A DNA stretch of 64,000 bases from Palsa-883 sp963847615 (GCA_963847615.1 CAWKAN010000025.1:186001-250000), one strand, 5' to 3'; counted from the first letter of the stretch, positions 8,996 to 17,922 are shown. Numbers and translations: made by a program. The notes: a model not told the origin generated them from the sequence alone.

Positions 8996-9262
8996 CTAGA
9001 CCTTCTTGTGCGTCGTCCGATGCACCGACGCGTGCCGCGTCGTCTTCGGCTTGTGCGTCGCCGCGGCATGATGCGTCGTCTTCGGCTTGTGCGTCGCCGC
9101 GGCGTGGTGCGTCAACGGCTTGTGCGACGCCGTCGTGTGGTGGGCCGTCGGCTTGTGCGCCGTGGTGGTGCTGGGAATCGCGGCCGAGGCTCCGGATGTG
9201 GCCAGTGCCGCCGCGGACAGCGCCAGGCCGAACGCGGCGAGCAGGGAAAGGCGAGAGGTCAT
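8996..9262 (-). CDS. Small exported His/Lys/Thr-rich repeat protein
   Basis: The 88-residue product begins with a clear signal peptide (MTSRLSLLAAFGLALSAAAL, then ATSGASA). The mature part is made of repeats such as HHAAATHKPKTT and ends RTTHKKV. It is basic and rich in His, Thr, Lys and Ala, with no Cys. The underlying DNA has a roughly 36-bp repeat. GGAG lies ten bases before the ATG at 9262. No family was recognised. The composition would suit a periplasmic metal-binding or polyanion-binding peptide, but that is inference only. Confidence 0.65.
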   Translation of the reverse strand: MTSRLSLLAAFGLALSAAALATSGASAAIPSTTTAHKPTAHHTTASHKPLTHHAAATHKPKTTHHAAATHKPKTTRHASVHRTTHKKV

Positions 9263-9410
9263 CACTGTGAAACTCCACGAAGCCGCCAGTTGCCAAGGGG
9301 CGCACACAGCTCAGACCCGAGTCTAAGATATGCCCCTAACGAATTGACTCCCGTAGAGCATCGCCGCCGCGTCGGGCAAGAGATTTTCTCGGAGGCCGCC
9401 GTGTCGGACG

Positions 9411-9586
9411 GGACCAAGCAAGGCCGGAGCTTCGCCCCGGACCCCACCAAGGGGCGCTGCCCCCCATGGTACCATTGGGGAACCCCGCCAAGGGCGAGCC
9501 TCTGGTGGGGGTCCCAATGGTACCATGGGGGGCAAAGCCCCCTGGCGGGGTTCGGGGCGGAGCCCCGACCTTGCTTCACCCGCCCC
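9411..9586. repeat. Large palindromic repeat, copy 1 (short form)
   Basis: Opposed blocks GGCCGGAGCTTCGCCCCGG and CGGGGCGGAGCCCCGACC bracket two CCATGGTACCA-type inner palindromes. The same modules recur at 13.4 kb and 31.8 kb. The terminal CAGGGCAATCGGGTGAA motif is degraded in this copy (left ...ACCAAGCAAGG, right CCTTGCTTCACCCG). It sits between two minus-strand genes and codes for nothing recognisable. Confidence 0.75.
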
Positions 9587-9592
9587 GGCGCA

Positions 9593-10015
9593 TCACAGCA
9601 GGCACAGCGCCTGCAGCTCGCGGCGCAGGCCGGCCGGCAAGGCCGCCTCACCGACGGCAAGCGGCACCGCGGCCAGGTCGGGCGGCGCGTCCGGCGCCGC
9701 CAGGTAGCGCCAGCCCTGAAACGGCTTGGTCGGCCGGCCGGCCAGCGGCACCAGCCGCGGGTCCAGCACCAGCCCGGCGCAGGCGCTGCCGTCATCCCAG
9801 GCGTCGTGGATCACCTCGAGGATGCGCTGCCGCGCCAGCATGCTGCCGCTGATCACCCAATAGATCGACCCGCCGTCGATCACCTCGGCCGCGCGGCGCG
9901 GGAAGTTCCGGGTCCGGTGGCGCAGCGGCGGGTTGCGCGCGGCGCGCTCCGCCTGCAACTCCCGCAGATGCGGGATGTCGCGCACGCCGACGGCCAGCTT
10001 GGTCAGATGCAGCAT
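9593..10015 (-). CDS. DUF1489-family protein
   Basis: The product has 140 residues, starting MLHLTKLAVGVRDIPHLREL and continuing to a conserved block with RNFPRRAAEVIDGGSIYWVI. It ends VPLAVGEAALPAGLRRELQA. This matches the DUF1489 proteins found across Alphaproteobacteria, whose function is unknown. They are small, soluble and about 140 residues long, as here. The ATG at 10015 matches the family's usual start. Further in-frame sequence upstream is open but unrelated. Confidence 0.8.
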   Translation of the reverse strand: MLHLTKLAVGVRDIPHLRELQAERAARNPPLRHRTRNFPRRAAEVIDGGSIYWVISGSMLARQRILEVIHDAWDDGSACAGLVLDPRLVPLAGRPTKPFQGWRYLAAPDAPPDLAAVPLAVGEAALPAGLRRELQALCLL

Positions 10016-10494
10016 TGAATGCGACTCGCCCTTCCCCGCCGATTGTGACCAGCCGGGCGGTCGCCGCAAGGCTCGTGCCGTGATCCGTGCGTGCGGCGGT
10101 CTTCCTCGCCGGGCGCCCCACGACCGCGGACCGGGCAACCCGGGGTCAACCGGGGAGCGTTGGCCGGCGCCTTGGCTCACCGGCCGGCGCCTTGGCTCAC
10201 CGGACAGATGCGCTCCGCTCTCGCGCCGCCACCCACGACCGGCATTGCGAAGCCTGCGCCGACTTCCCGCTGCGGCCCCGAGCTTGCCGCGCCCGGCGGC
10301 ACCCGAAGCCGGCCCGCCGGTCGTGCCCCGTCTCTCGCGGCGCGCTGCGTCCCACCGCGGGATTTCCGGATTCTGCCGGGACCGGGATATACCTCACGTT
10401 CCGTCCCGCCCTGTCGAACCACCGCCGCGGAGTGGAGCGTGAGCTCGCCCGCCGCCAACGCCGCCGAGCCCACGCCGCTGACAAGGATTCCGCA
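10016..10494. other. Gene-free spacer with a tandem 20-bp duplication
   Basis: No credible gene is present. A 20-bp unit (CGGCCGGCGCCTTGGCTCAC) occurs twice in a row near 10160-10200. The region should hold the divergent promoters of the DUF1489 gene and the ABC ATPase gene. Confidence 0.5.
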
Positions 10495-11280
10495 ATGAGC
10501 CAGGCCGCCCACGACGTGCCCCATCTGGCAGACAGCAACGCCCCGCCCGCCATCGTGCTGGACAAGGTGAACAAGTGGTTCGGCGCGCTGCACGTGCTGC
10601 GCGACGTGTCGCTGACCGTCGCCGAGAAGGAGCGCGTGGTGGTGTGCGGCCCGTCCGGCTCCGGCAAGTCCACCATGATCCGCTGCATCAACCGGCTGGA
10701 GACCCACCAGGAAGGCCGCATCATCGTCGACGGCACCGAACTGACCGACGACACCCGCGCGCTCGACACCATCCGCCGCGAGGTCGGCATGGTGTTCCAG
10801 AGCTTCAACCTGTTCCCCCACCTGACGATCCTGGAGAACTGCACGCTGGCGCCGATCTGGGTGCGCAAGATGCCGAAGGCCGAGGCCGACGAGCTGGCGA
10901 TGAACTTCCTGACGCGGGTCAAGATCCCCGAGCAGGCGAAGAAATACCCCGGCCAGCTCTCCGGCGGCCAGCAGCAGCGCGTGGCGATCGCCCGCGCGCT
11001 GTGCATGCGCCCGAAGATCATGCTGTTCGACGAGCCGACCTCGGCGCTCGATCCCGAAATGATCAAGGAGGTGCTGGACACCATGATCCAGCTCGCCGAG
11101 GACGGCATGACCATGGTCTGCGTCACCCACGAGATGGGGTTCGCCCGCCAGGTCGCCGACCGCGTGGTGTTCATGGACCAAGGCGAGATCGTCGAGAGCG
11201 GCCCGCCGCGGCGCATGTTCGAGGCGCCGCAGACCGATCGGCTGAAGCTGTTCCTCAGCCAGATCCTGCGCGGGCACTGA
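10495..11280 (+). CDS. Polar amino-acid ABC transporter ATP-binding protein (GlnQ/AapP type)
   Basis: The 261-residue product carries Walker A GPSGSGKST, Q-loop VFQSFNLFPHLT, signature LSGGQQQR, Walker B IMLFDEPTSALDPEM and H-loop CVTHEM. The start of the core, IVLDKVNKWFGALHVLRDVS, and the short total length match the polar amino-acid uptake ATPases. Its permease and binding-protein partners are not adjacent. The gene before it is DUF1489, and an MFS gene converges from the right. It is therefore an isolated ATPase that must pair with permeases elsewhere. The ATG at 10495 was chosen because the conserved core begins about 20 residues later. Confidence 0.92.
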   Translation: MSQAAHDVPHLADSNAPPAIVLDKVNKWFGALHVLRDVSLTVAEKERVVVCGPSGSGKSTMIRCINRLETHQEGRIIVDGTELTDDTRALDTIRREVGMVFQSFNLFPHLTILENCTLAPIWVRKMPKAEADELAMNFLTRVKIPEQAKKYPGQLSGGQQQRVAIARALCMRPKIMLFDEPTSALDPEMIKEVLDTMIQLAEDGMTMVCVTHEMGFARQVADRVVFMDQGEIVESGPPRRMFEAPQTDRLKLFLSQILRGH

Positions 11281-11386
11281 GCGCGGCCCACGCACCGGGA
11301 TTATCGTTCCGTCTGAATACCGTTGCCGCCACGCCCCGACGCGGCGTGCCGCCGGGCCGCGGCCGGACTGCCCGGATCGGCCGCGA

Positions 11387-12556
11387 TCAGACCGGTGCGG
11401 GCCGGACCCGCCGCAGCGGCAGCAGGCACAGCAGGGCCAGGGAGGCGGCAACCCCGAGCCCGGCAAAGATCGCCCCCGCCGGCAACGCCAGCACCAGCGG
11501 CGCCGCGGCGGTCGGCGCCACCGCCTGGGCCAGCAGTTGCGGCAGCGCCAAACGGCCCAGCCGGGTCGCGTAGCCGCGCGGGCCGAACAGGAACATCGGC
11601 AGCATGCCGCGGCTGATCGTCAGGATGCCGTTGCTCATGCCATAGGCGATCGCGAAGCCGGCCGCCGGCCCGCCGAGCAACAGCGCGGCGACGCCCAGCG
11701 GCAGCAGCGCCGCCCCCATCCAGGAGCCGGTCAGCGGGTCGATCCAGCGCGCGAACACCACCTCCAGGATGCGGCCGAACACCTGCGCCGGCCCGAACAT
11801 CGCCGCCACGCCGACCGCCGCGACCGCGCCCAGCCCCAGCCCGTGCAGCAAGCTCAGCGCATGCACCGACACCACCGCGCTGATCGCCGCGCGCACACTG
11901 AAGAACGTGCCGAGCAGGATCAGGGCGAACCGGCCGCCGTTGCCGTTGGTCTCGGCCGGCGGCGCGGCGGCGGCGTGGACCGGCGCCGGCGGCGGCGGCG
12001 CGCGGGGGATCAGCGCCAGGATCAGCGGCAGGTTCACCGCGAGCTGGACGCCGGCATAGATCACGGCGGTGGCGCGCCAGCCGAACAGGTGGATCAGCGC
12101 CACGCCGGCGGGCCAGCCGATCGTCGAGGCGAAGCCGGCAAACAGCGTGACGCCGATGATCGCCGAGCGCGACTCCAGCCCCAGCAGCCGACCGATCGTG
12201 GCGAAGGCGGCGTCGTACAGCCCGAGCGCCATGCCGACCCCCATCACCGTCCAGGCGACGTACCAGCCGGGCAGGCTTGGCCAGGCGGCCAGCACCAGCA
12301 GCCCCGCCGCCATCACCACCGTGCCGGCCGCCAAGGCCCCGCGCCCGCCGTGCCGGTCGATCCAGGCGCCCACCCGCGGCGAGACCAGCCCGGCGACCAG
12401 CAGCGACCAGGAATAGCCGACCAGCAGTTCGGTGGTGGAGCGGTGCAAGGTGGCGGCCGCCGGGCCGACGATCACCGCCGGAATGTAGTAGGTCGTGGCC
12501 CAGGCCAGCGTCTGCGTGACGCCGAGCACCCAGGCGAGTCGGCGTGCGGTGACCAT
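11387..12556 (-). CDS. MFS transporter
   Basis: The 389-residue product has about 12 hydrophobic segments. It starts MVTARRLAWVLGVTQTLAWA and has the loop 2-3 motif as SPRVGAWIDRHGGRG, a variant of the MFS GxxxDRxGRR signature. A Pro-rich central loop (ALIPRAPPPPAPVHAAAAPP) separates the two six-helix halves. Such carriers export or import small organic molecules, and the substrate is unknown. It lies downstream of a LutA-like gene on the same strand with a 32-base gap, so the two may be cotranscribed. Confidence 0.85.
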   Translation of the reverse strand: MVTARRLAWVLGVTQTLAWATTYYIPAVIVGPAAATLHRSTTELLVGYSWSLLVAGLVSPRVGAWIDRHGGRGALAAGTVVMAAGLLVLAAWPSLPGWYVAWTVMGVGMALGLYDAAFATIGRLLGLESRSAIIGVTLFAGFASTIGWPAGVALIHLFGWRATAVIYAGVQLAVNLPLILALIPRAPPPPAPVHAAAAPPAETNGNGGRFALILLGTFFSVRAAISAVVSVHALSLLHGLGLGAVAAVGVAAMFGPAQVFGRILEVVFARWIDPLTGSWMGAALLPLGVAALLLGGPAAGFAIAYGMSNGILTISRGMLPMFLFGPRGYATRLGRLALPQLLAQAVAPTAAAPLVLALPAGAIFAGLGVAASLALLCLLPLRRVRPAPV

Positions 12557-12588
12557 CCGCCCAGCATGCAGGCGATCCGCGGCGTCGG

Positions 12589-13368
12589 CTATGGCGTTGC
12601 CTCGCCGATCGGCGGCACTTGTCCGGTCATGCCGGCCAGCACCTCCGCGACATGGCGCGCCTTGGTGGCGTGGCCCTCGCGTTTCAGCCGCCCGGCGATG
12701 TTCAGCAGGCAGCCGAGATCGCCGGCCAGCACGGTCTCGGCCCCGGTCGCGGCAATCTCGGCGGTCTTGTCGGCGACCATGCGCACCGAGATGTCGGGGT
12801 ATTTCACGCAGAACGTGCCGCCGAAGCCGCAGCAGACCTCCGGGTCGGCCATTTCCGTCACGCTGGCGCCGATCGCGGCCAGCAGCCGGCGCGGCTGCGC
12901 CTTGATCCCCAGCTCGCGCAGGCCGGAGCAACTGTCGTGATAGGTCACCGTGCCGCCCTGGTGACGCGCGGCGAGCCCGCCGAGGCCGCGCACGTCGGTC
13001 AGGAAGCTGACCAGCTCGAAGGTCCTGGCCGCCAGCGCGTCGGCGCGGCCGCGCAAATTGGGATCGTCATCGAACAGGTGCGGCAGGTGGTGCCGCAGCA
13101 TGCCGCCGCAGGAGCCGGACGGCACCACGACGTAGTCGTAGCCGCCGAACGCCTCGATGATGCCGGCTGCGAGGTCGCGCGCGGTGGCGCGGTCGCCGGT
13201 GTTGTAGGCCGGCTGGCCGCAGCAGGTCTGCGCGCGCGGCACCTCCACCTGGCAGCCGGCTTCCTCCAGCAGGCGGATGGCGGCGAAGCCGACGGTGGGA
13301 CGGTACAGGTCCACCAGGCAGGTGACGAACAACGCAACGCGGGGCTTGGGGTCGGGCATGCGGTCCAT
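12589..13368 (-). CDS. LutA/YkgE-like (Fe-S)-binding CCG-domain protein
   Basis: The 259-residue product contains the two cysteine-rich CCG motifs, QTCCGQPAYNTG near residue 48 and PEVCCGFGGTFCVKYP near residue 180. It also has an HDSCSGLRELG block. This is the architecture of LutA, one subunit of the LutABC L-lactate oxidising complex, and of heterodisulfide-reductase-like subunits. LutB and LutC are not next to it in this window, so it acts with partners encoded elsewhere or in a different role. The start at 13368 is the first Met of MDRMPDPKPRVALF. The downstream Met is also possible. Confidence 0.85.
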   Translation of the reverse strand: MDRMPDPKPRVALFVTCLVDLYRPTVGFAAIRLLEEAGCQVEVPRAQTCCGQPAYNTGDRATARDLAAGIIEAFGGYDYVVVPSGSCGGMLRHHLPHLFDDDPNLRGRADALAARTFELVSFLTDVRGLGGLAARHQGGTVTYHDSCSGLRELGIKAQPRRLLAAIGASVTEMADPEVCCGFGGTFCVKYPDISVRMVADKTAEIAATGAETVLAGDLGCLLNIAGRLKREGHATKARHVAEVLAGMTGQVPPIGEATP

Positions 13369-13407
13369 CCTACAGGCACGGCTGCCCCGCGCCTATCGGC
13401 GAGCCGG

Positions 13408-13770
13408 CAGGGCAATCGGCTGAAGCGAAGCAAGGTCGGGGCTCCGCCCCGAACCCCGCCAGGGGGGCGTTGCCCCCCTGGACCCCCCACCCCCCGGGTC
13501 AAGTGCCCGGGGGCAGGCGCCGGCAGCGGCCTCTGGACTCCATGACTGGGAGTGTGGGGAGGGGAAGGGGGCGGGAGGGCGAGGCGAAGGGGCGCCGTCC
13601 GGCGTGCCGGACGGCGCCCCTTCGCCTCGCCCACCCGCCCCCTTCCCCTCCCCACACTCCCAGTCCGGGGTTCCAAGGGCTCCGCCCTTGGCGGGGTTCC
13701 AAGGGGCAGCGCCCCTTGGTGGGGTCTGGGGCGAAGCCCCAGCCTTCCTTCGCTCGACCCGATTGCCCTG
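13408..13770. repeat. Large palindromic MITE-like repeat, copy 2 (full form)
   Basis: The ends read CAGGGCAATCGGCTGAAG on the left and, inverted on the right, CGACCCGATTGCCCTG. Inside are opposed blocks GGGGCTCCGCCCCGAACCCC and GGGGTCTGGGGCGAAGCCCC. At the centre is a long, nearly perfect palindrome (about 13545-13668), roughly 60 bases per arm, turning at GTCCGGC|GTGCCGGAC. The total length is 363 bp and there is no coding potential. It is a nonautonomous, MITE-like element. No clean target duplication is visible at this copy. Confidence 0.8.
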
Positions 13771-13937
13771 CCGGCGCCGCCGCTTGCACCGGTAGCGCGA
13801 CGGGGCGCATGATCCGGCGGCGGCCGGATGCTTACGGATGAAACCATTGGCCAGGCGCGACCGCAACGTCCGGCCGTCTCCGGCGTCGCCGTCGCGCGCG
13901 GCCTGCCGGGGCGACGATCGCCGCAAAGGAGCTTGCC

Positions 13938-14339
13938 ATGCCGGTTTATCGTTACGATCATGTGCATCTGCGCAGCCCCGACCCGGAGGCGACCGCGCGC
14001 TACTTTGAAACCATGTTCGGCGCCGAGGTCATCCGCGGCAGCTACGCCGCGGGCACGTTCTACCCCGGCCAGCCGCGCGTCTTCGTCAGGCTCGGCGGGC
14101 AGACCGTGCTGATCGCGCCGGCGCACCACGACGAACCGACCGGCGCCGCGCCGCGCTTTCCCTATTTCGGTCTCGAACACATCGGCCTGACCGTCGATGA
14201 CATCGACGCGGCGGTGGCCGAGTTGCGCGCCAAGGGCGCCGACATCGCGGTGGGACCGATGGACTACTCGGCCGGCACCCGCCTGGCGTTCATCCGCGGG
14301 CCCGACGGCGTGATGGTCGAGATCGTGCAGCGGCGTTGA
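13938..14339 (+). CDS. VOC-family (glyoxalase/dioxygenase fold) protein
   Basis: The 133-residue product has two beta-alpha-beta-beta-beta modules. Module one starts MPVYRYDHVHLRSPDPEATA. Module two has FGLEHIGLTVDDIDAAVAEL and ends GPDGVMVEIVQRR. The likely metal ligands His (DHVHLR), His (LEHIGL) and Glu (VMVEIV) are present. Substrate cannot be told from sequence. An AAGGAG box precedes the ATG, and a TPP enzyme follows 35 bases later on the same strand, so they probably form an operon. Confidence 0.8.
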   Translation: MPVYRYDHVHLRSPDPEATARYFETMFGAEVIRGSYAAGTFYPGQPRVFVRLGGQTVLIAPAHHDEPTGAAPRFPYFGLEHIGLTVDDIDAAVAELRAKGADIAVGPMDYSAGTRLAFIRGPDGVMVEIVQRR

Positions 14340-14374
14340 CCGCCTGAACGGGAGGCAGACAACAGGAGGCAGAC

Positions 14375-16138
14375 ATGGCGCAGAGGACCGTCGCCGGCGC
14401 GATCGCCAGGCTGCTGGAGACCATGGGCACCGAGTTCGTCTTCGGCATGAACGGCCACGGCAACTGGGCGCTGCTCGATGCCATCGTGCACGAAACGAAA
14501 ATCCGCGGCATCCCGGTGCGCGCCGAGGACCAGGCGGTGCACATGGCCGACGGCTACTGGCGGATGAACCGCCAGGCGCCGCTGGCGATCGTCGCCACCA
14601 GCGTCGGCCCCGGCAACATGAACATCGCCTCGGCGGTCGCCTCCGCCTTCTACGGCTCGATCGCCATGCTGGTGCTGGCGGGCGCCGGACCGACCCACTG
14701 GTTCGATCGCGGCGGCATGGAGGAATCCTACCGCAACGGACCGGAGGATTGGGTCGCCGCGCTGAAGCCGATCACCAAGAAGGCGTTCCTGGTCACCCGG
14801 CCGGACACTGCGCTGGACATGTTCCTGCGCGCCTACCGGACCGCGATCACCGGCCGGCCGGGGCCGGTGGTGGTGCAGATCCCGTTCGACATCCAGCACA
14901 GCGCCGCGCCCGATCCGCTGCCGGATCCCCTGCCCTACCTGCAATCCTTCCCGCCGGGCCCGAATCCGGCCGGCGTGCAGGCGGCCGCGGCGCTGCTCGG
15001 CGCGGCGCGGCGCCCGCTGATCATGGTGGGCAGCGGCGTGCACGGCGCCCGCGCCTGGGACGACCTGCTGCGGTTTGCCGAGGCGACGGAAACCCCGGTC
15101 GCCACCACCCCCACCGGCAAGGCCGCCTTCCCCGAGCGCCACCCTCTCTCGCTCGGCTGCATCGGCCGCGCCGGCACCGGGCACGCCAACGCGGCGGCGC
15201 GCGACTGCGACCTGCTGATCGCGATCGGCACCCACCTGACGGATATCGACACCGGCGGCTGGACGCTGTTCGACATCCCCGGCAAGACGCAGCTTATCCA
15301 TATCGACATCGACCCGACCGAGCTGGGCCGCGCCTATCCCGCGGCGGTGGCGCTGCCGTGCGATGCCGCCGCCGGCCTTGCCGCGCTGACCCAGGCGGTC
15401 GCGCAGCAGGAACGCGCGCCGCGTGCGGCCTGGCTTGCCACGCTCGACGCCGCGCGCCGGCGCTGGACCGAAGAAACCGCGGCGCAGCGCAGCTCCGAGC
15501 TGGCGCCGCTGCACTATGCGCGGATCTGCCACGACACCGCCGAGGTGGTCGGCGCGGTCGATCCGGAGATGCCGGTGTTCTTCGACACCGGCCATCTGCT
15601 GAGCTTCGCCCCGGCGTTTCTGTCGCCGGTGTCGCGTCACGTCGCGCATGACGGGTTCTTCCATCGCATGGGCTGGAGCGCCTCGGCGATCATCGGCGCT
15701 TCCCTGGCGCAAGGCGGCAGGCCGGCGCTCGCCCTGCTCGGCGACGGCTCGTTCCTGATGGGCGGGACTGCGGTGGCCACCGCGGTCGAGCAGAACCTGC
15801 CGCTGGTGTGGGTGGTGCTGACCAACCGTTCGTTGCAGATCGAGCGCGAACTGATGCTGAAGCTGTACGGCCGCGAATCGTTCTGCGACTATCGGCGCAC
15901 CGACACCGGCGAGATGTGGAACCCGGACATCGGCCTGTGGGCGCAGGCGATGGGGGCGGGCAGCGCGCGGGTGACGCAGCCGGCGGACTATGCGCCCGCT
16001 TTGCGCCAGGCGCTCGCTGCGAAGCGGCCGTTCGTGGTGGACGTGGAGGTCAATCTCGATGTTCAGGGGTATCGCTCGGTCTGGTATCCCTATCCGAGCA
16101 ATTTCTACGACAGCTGGGCGCCGGGGCCACAACAATGA
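14375..16138 (+). CDS. Thiamine-diphosphate-dependent enzyme, acetolactate synthase-like
   Basis: The 587-residue product has three domains. The N-terminal Pyr domain carries the catalytic Glu51 (VRAEDQAVHMADG). A middle domain with AAALLGAARRPLIMVGSGVH follows. The C-terminal PP domain has the ThDP/Mg motif as LLGDGSFLMGGTAVATAVEQN. This is the general layout of acetolactate synthases, benzoylformate decarboxylases and oxalyl-CoA decarboxylases. Branched-chain synthesis is unlikely to be its job, since no small subunit or ilvC lies nearby. The upstream VOC gene suggests a catabolic role on a 2-oxo acid. The ribosome binding site is AACAGGAGGCAGAC. Confidence 0.85.
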   Translation: MAQRTVAGAIARLLETMGTEFVFGMNGHGNWALLDAIVHETKIRGIPVRAEDQAVHMADGYWRMNRQAPLAIVATSVGPGNMNIASAVASAFYGSIAMLVLAGAGPTHWFDRGGMEESYRNGPEDWVAALKPITKKAFLVTRPDTALDMFLRAYRTAITGRPGPVVVQIPFDIQHSAAPDPLPDPLPYLQSFPPGPNPAGVQAAAALLGAARRPLIMVGSGVHGARAWDDLLRFAEATETPVATTPTGKAAFPERHPLSLGCIGRAGTGHANAAARDCDLLIAIGTHLTDIDTGGWTLFDIPGKTQLIHIDIDPTELGRAYPAAVALPCDAAAGLAALTQAVAQQERAPRAAWLATLDAARRRWTEETAAQRSSELAPLHYARICHDTAEVVGAVDPEMPVFFDTGHLLSFAPAFLSPVSRHVAHDGFFHRMGWSASAIIGASLAQGGRPALALLGDGSFLMGGTAVATAVEQNLPLVWVVLTNRSLQIERELMLKLYGRESFCDYRRTDTGEMWNPDIGLWAQAMGAGSARVTQPADYAPALRQALAAKRPFVVDVEVNLDVQGYRSVWYPYPSNFYDSWAPGPQQ

Positions 16139-16326
16139 GCGTTTTGCAACGGGGACGAGACGAGCGCTTCGGATGGGGCACCGCCGTGCAACGCCGTCAT
16201 GGCGGGCCTGTGCCTGGTGGGTGCTAACTTGCAACTGTGCAGAAGTCTTGATTTACGCGCATATGGCATGCGCGAGGGAGCTGGCAGCCTCATACGTGCC
16301 AATTCGCAACCTTGAGTGGTTCTTCC

Positions 16327-17093
16327 ATGGATCACCAGGAGATGCAAAGAAGGCTCGAGTTCGCTCTATTCGGATTGGAAGGCTGCGCTTCGGTTCACCG
16401 TTGAGGAAGCACACAGTCTTGTTCCACCCTTCTTGCTCTATGTCACAGACGACTACTGCCGCGCCGAGCGGCGCGTTCTGGTGTATGGGCAGGAAACGGG
16501 TGGCTGGGGGTGGGACAGCCGGGAGCAAGCCAAGCGCTCGGCCGATCCGGACGCATGGAGATTCCAGGACATATGGTCGTGTTACGACTTTCTGACGAAC
16601 CAGGACTTAGTTGAGGCGCTGTGCTGGGCTTACCGTGAGTTCAATCTCGGAGCGACTCACCCGTCCCTGTTTTGGCGGGCATTTAAGGAGGTTCGCAAGT
16701 GGGCTGGTGTGGGTGTGATGGCGTCCAATGTCGTGCGGATGGCCTACTCGCGGCCAGGCGGCAATAACCGGAGTCTTAGTATCCGGCATGCACCGCAGAG
16801 CCTGCGTGACTATCTTCTCTCAGCAGGCCGGTCTGGTGGCGGATGAGCTTGCAATCCTCGGCCCGCACGTTTGCCTGTTCTTCACGGGCCCGAACTACGA
16901 CGGCTTCATCGAAACCATTTTTCCCGGCTGCGAATTCATGGCTTGTGGTGATGCGCCGAAGCGGGAATTGGCTACGCTGGTCCACTCCGCACTGCCGCGC
17001 GCCTCGTTTCGCACCTATCACCCCAGTTTTCTTAATCGACGAAGCCGCTGGCACTACATTGAGGCCATGCGGCCGCTTGCCTACGGGATATAA
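16327..17093 (+). pseudogene. Uracil-DNA-glycosylase-like hypothetical gene, frameshifted
   Basis: One protein is spread over different frames. One frame gives LVPPFLLYVTDDYCRAERRV, then VLVYGQETGGWGW, HPSLFWRAFKEVRKW and VMASNVVRMAY. The next frame continues with VADELAILGPHVCLFFTGPN, YDGFIETIF and FRTYHPSFLNRR up to a TAA at 17091. The switch lies near 16790-16825. A second shift near 16365 would restore an N-terminus MDHQEMQRRLEFA from the ATG at 16327. The GQET, FTGPNYD and YHPSF motifs recall uncharacterised proteins with a uracil-DNA-glycosylase-like fold, some of them encoded in mobile regions. That family link is recalled, not computed. The region is less GC-rich than its neighbours. 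Confidence 0.6.
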
Positions 17094-17139
17094 TTCTTGA
17101 TTATCGGAACTTAGCCAACGCCTCGGCCCTCGCCTGCGG

Positions 17140-17470
17140 CCGGTATCCCGGGGCCGAGGCGCTGCCGATCGTGCGCACCGGGTTCACCGATGCCGTCGGC
17201 GTCCTGCTGGCCGGCACCGCCGTGCTGGTGGCAGGGATCGTCCGCCAGGCACTCGTCGTGCCGGCCACGTGGCCGGAAGCGCGCGCGTGCCTGTCCAACC
17301 TGCGGCTCTTGGCGGCGGACGCCGCGCTGCTGGGCGGCACCGCGGCCCATGCCACCGACCATGACGGCCACAGCCGCTGCCCGGCCATCCCGGCGCCGTC
17401 TTGGTGCCGGCGATCCTGGCGGAAGTCGAACGGCTGGATGCCGACGGACAGGCGCTGGTCACCGCCTACG
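17140..17470 (+). pseudogene. Partial, frameshifted duplicate of the MmgE/PrpD gene
   Basis: The frame reading EALPIVRTGFTDAVGVLLAG, AGIVRQALVVPATWPEARAC and AADAALLGGTAAHATDHDG parallels the intact gene at 19.2 kb (EALPIVRSGFTDAVGVMLVG and so on). DNA identity is high over about 330 bp. Just after AAHATDH the copy has two extra bases compared with the intact gene, so PAILAEGERLDADGQALVTA continues in another frame. The match stops at GTCACCGCCTAC near 17468. The copy lacks the gene's start and its last two thirds. Two toxin-antitoxin pairs lie between this fragment and the intact gene. Confidence 0.85.
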
Positions 17471-17620
17471 GTCTGAGCGCGTCGAGCGAGATGACGGAGC
17501 AGGACGCGATCAAGCTGTGCGGGTCGCGTTATGGCCACTCGGCGTGTGCTGCCATGGCAATCGGCCGCTGGCGTTGGCGCGAGCCAGGATGCCTATCCAT
17601 GGCAGATCTTGTCATTTCAT

Positions 17621-17632
17621 GCCATTCATGGC
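17621..17632. promoter_or_regulatory. Candidate operator upstream of the parD-like gene
   Basis: GCCAT-TC-ATGGC is a 5-bp inverted repeat 27 bases before the antitoxin start, just after a TTGTCA hexamer that could be a -35 box. Antitoxins of this type usually repress their own promoter. Confidence 0.35.
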
Positions 17633-17658
17633 CTTATGGAGATGGAAAGGATGCCGCC

Positions 17659-17922
17659 ATGCAAAGCATGAACATTTCTCTGCCTGACCCGTTGAAGCAG
17701 TTCGTGGATGGGCAGATCGCCCAAGGCCGCTACAGCAGCGTGAGCGAATATGTGCGCGAGCTCATCCGCGCCGACGAGAAGCGCAAAGCCGAAGAACAGC
17801 TCGAAACGCTCCTGCTCGAAGGCTTGCAAGGAGAGGAAGCCGCGTTCACGCGTGAGGACCGGCAAGCCATCCGCCAGGAGGCCTTGGCCCGGGTGAAAAA
17901 GGCGCGAACCGGCCGCCCCTGA
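17659..17922 (+). CDS. parD: ParD-like type II antitoxin
   Basis: The 87-residue product starts MQSMNISLPDPLKQFVDGQI and continues with the ribbon-helix-helix pattern RYSSVSEYVRELIRADEKRK. The acidic/basic C-terminal helix should bind the toxin. This is the ParD/CopG antitoxin layout and length. GGAAAGG lies eight bases before the ATG. The stop overlaps the toxin start (TGATG at 17920), so translation is coupled. It should neutralise the ParE-like toxin downstream and repress the operon. Confidence 0.88.
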   Translation: MQSMNISLPDPLKQFVDGQIAQGRYSSVSEYVRELIRADEKRKAEEQLETLLLEGLQGEEAAFTREDRQAIRQEALARVKKARTGRP

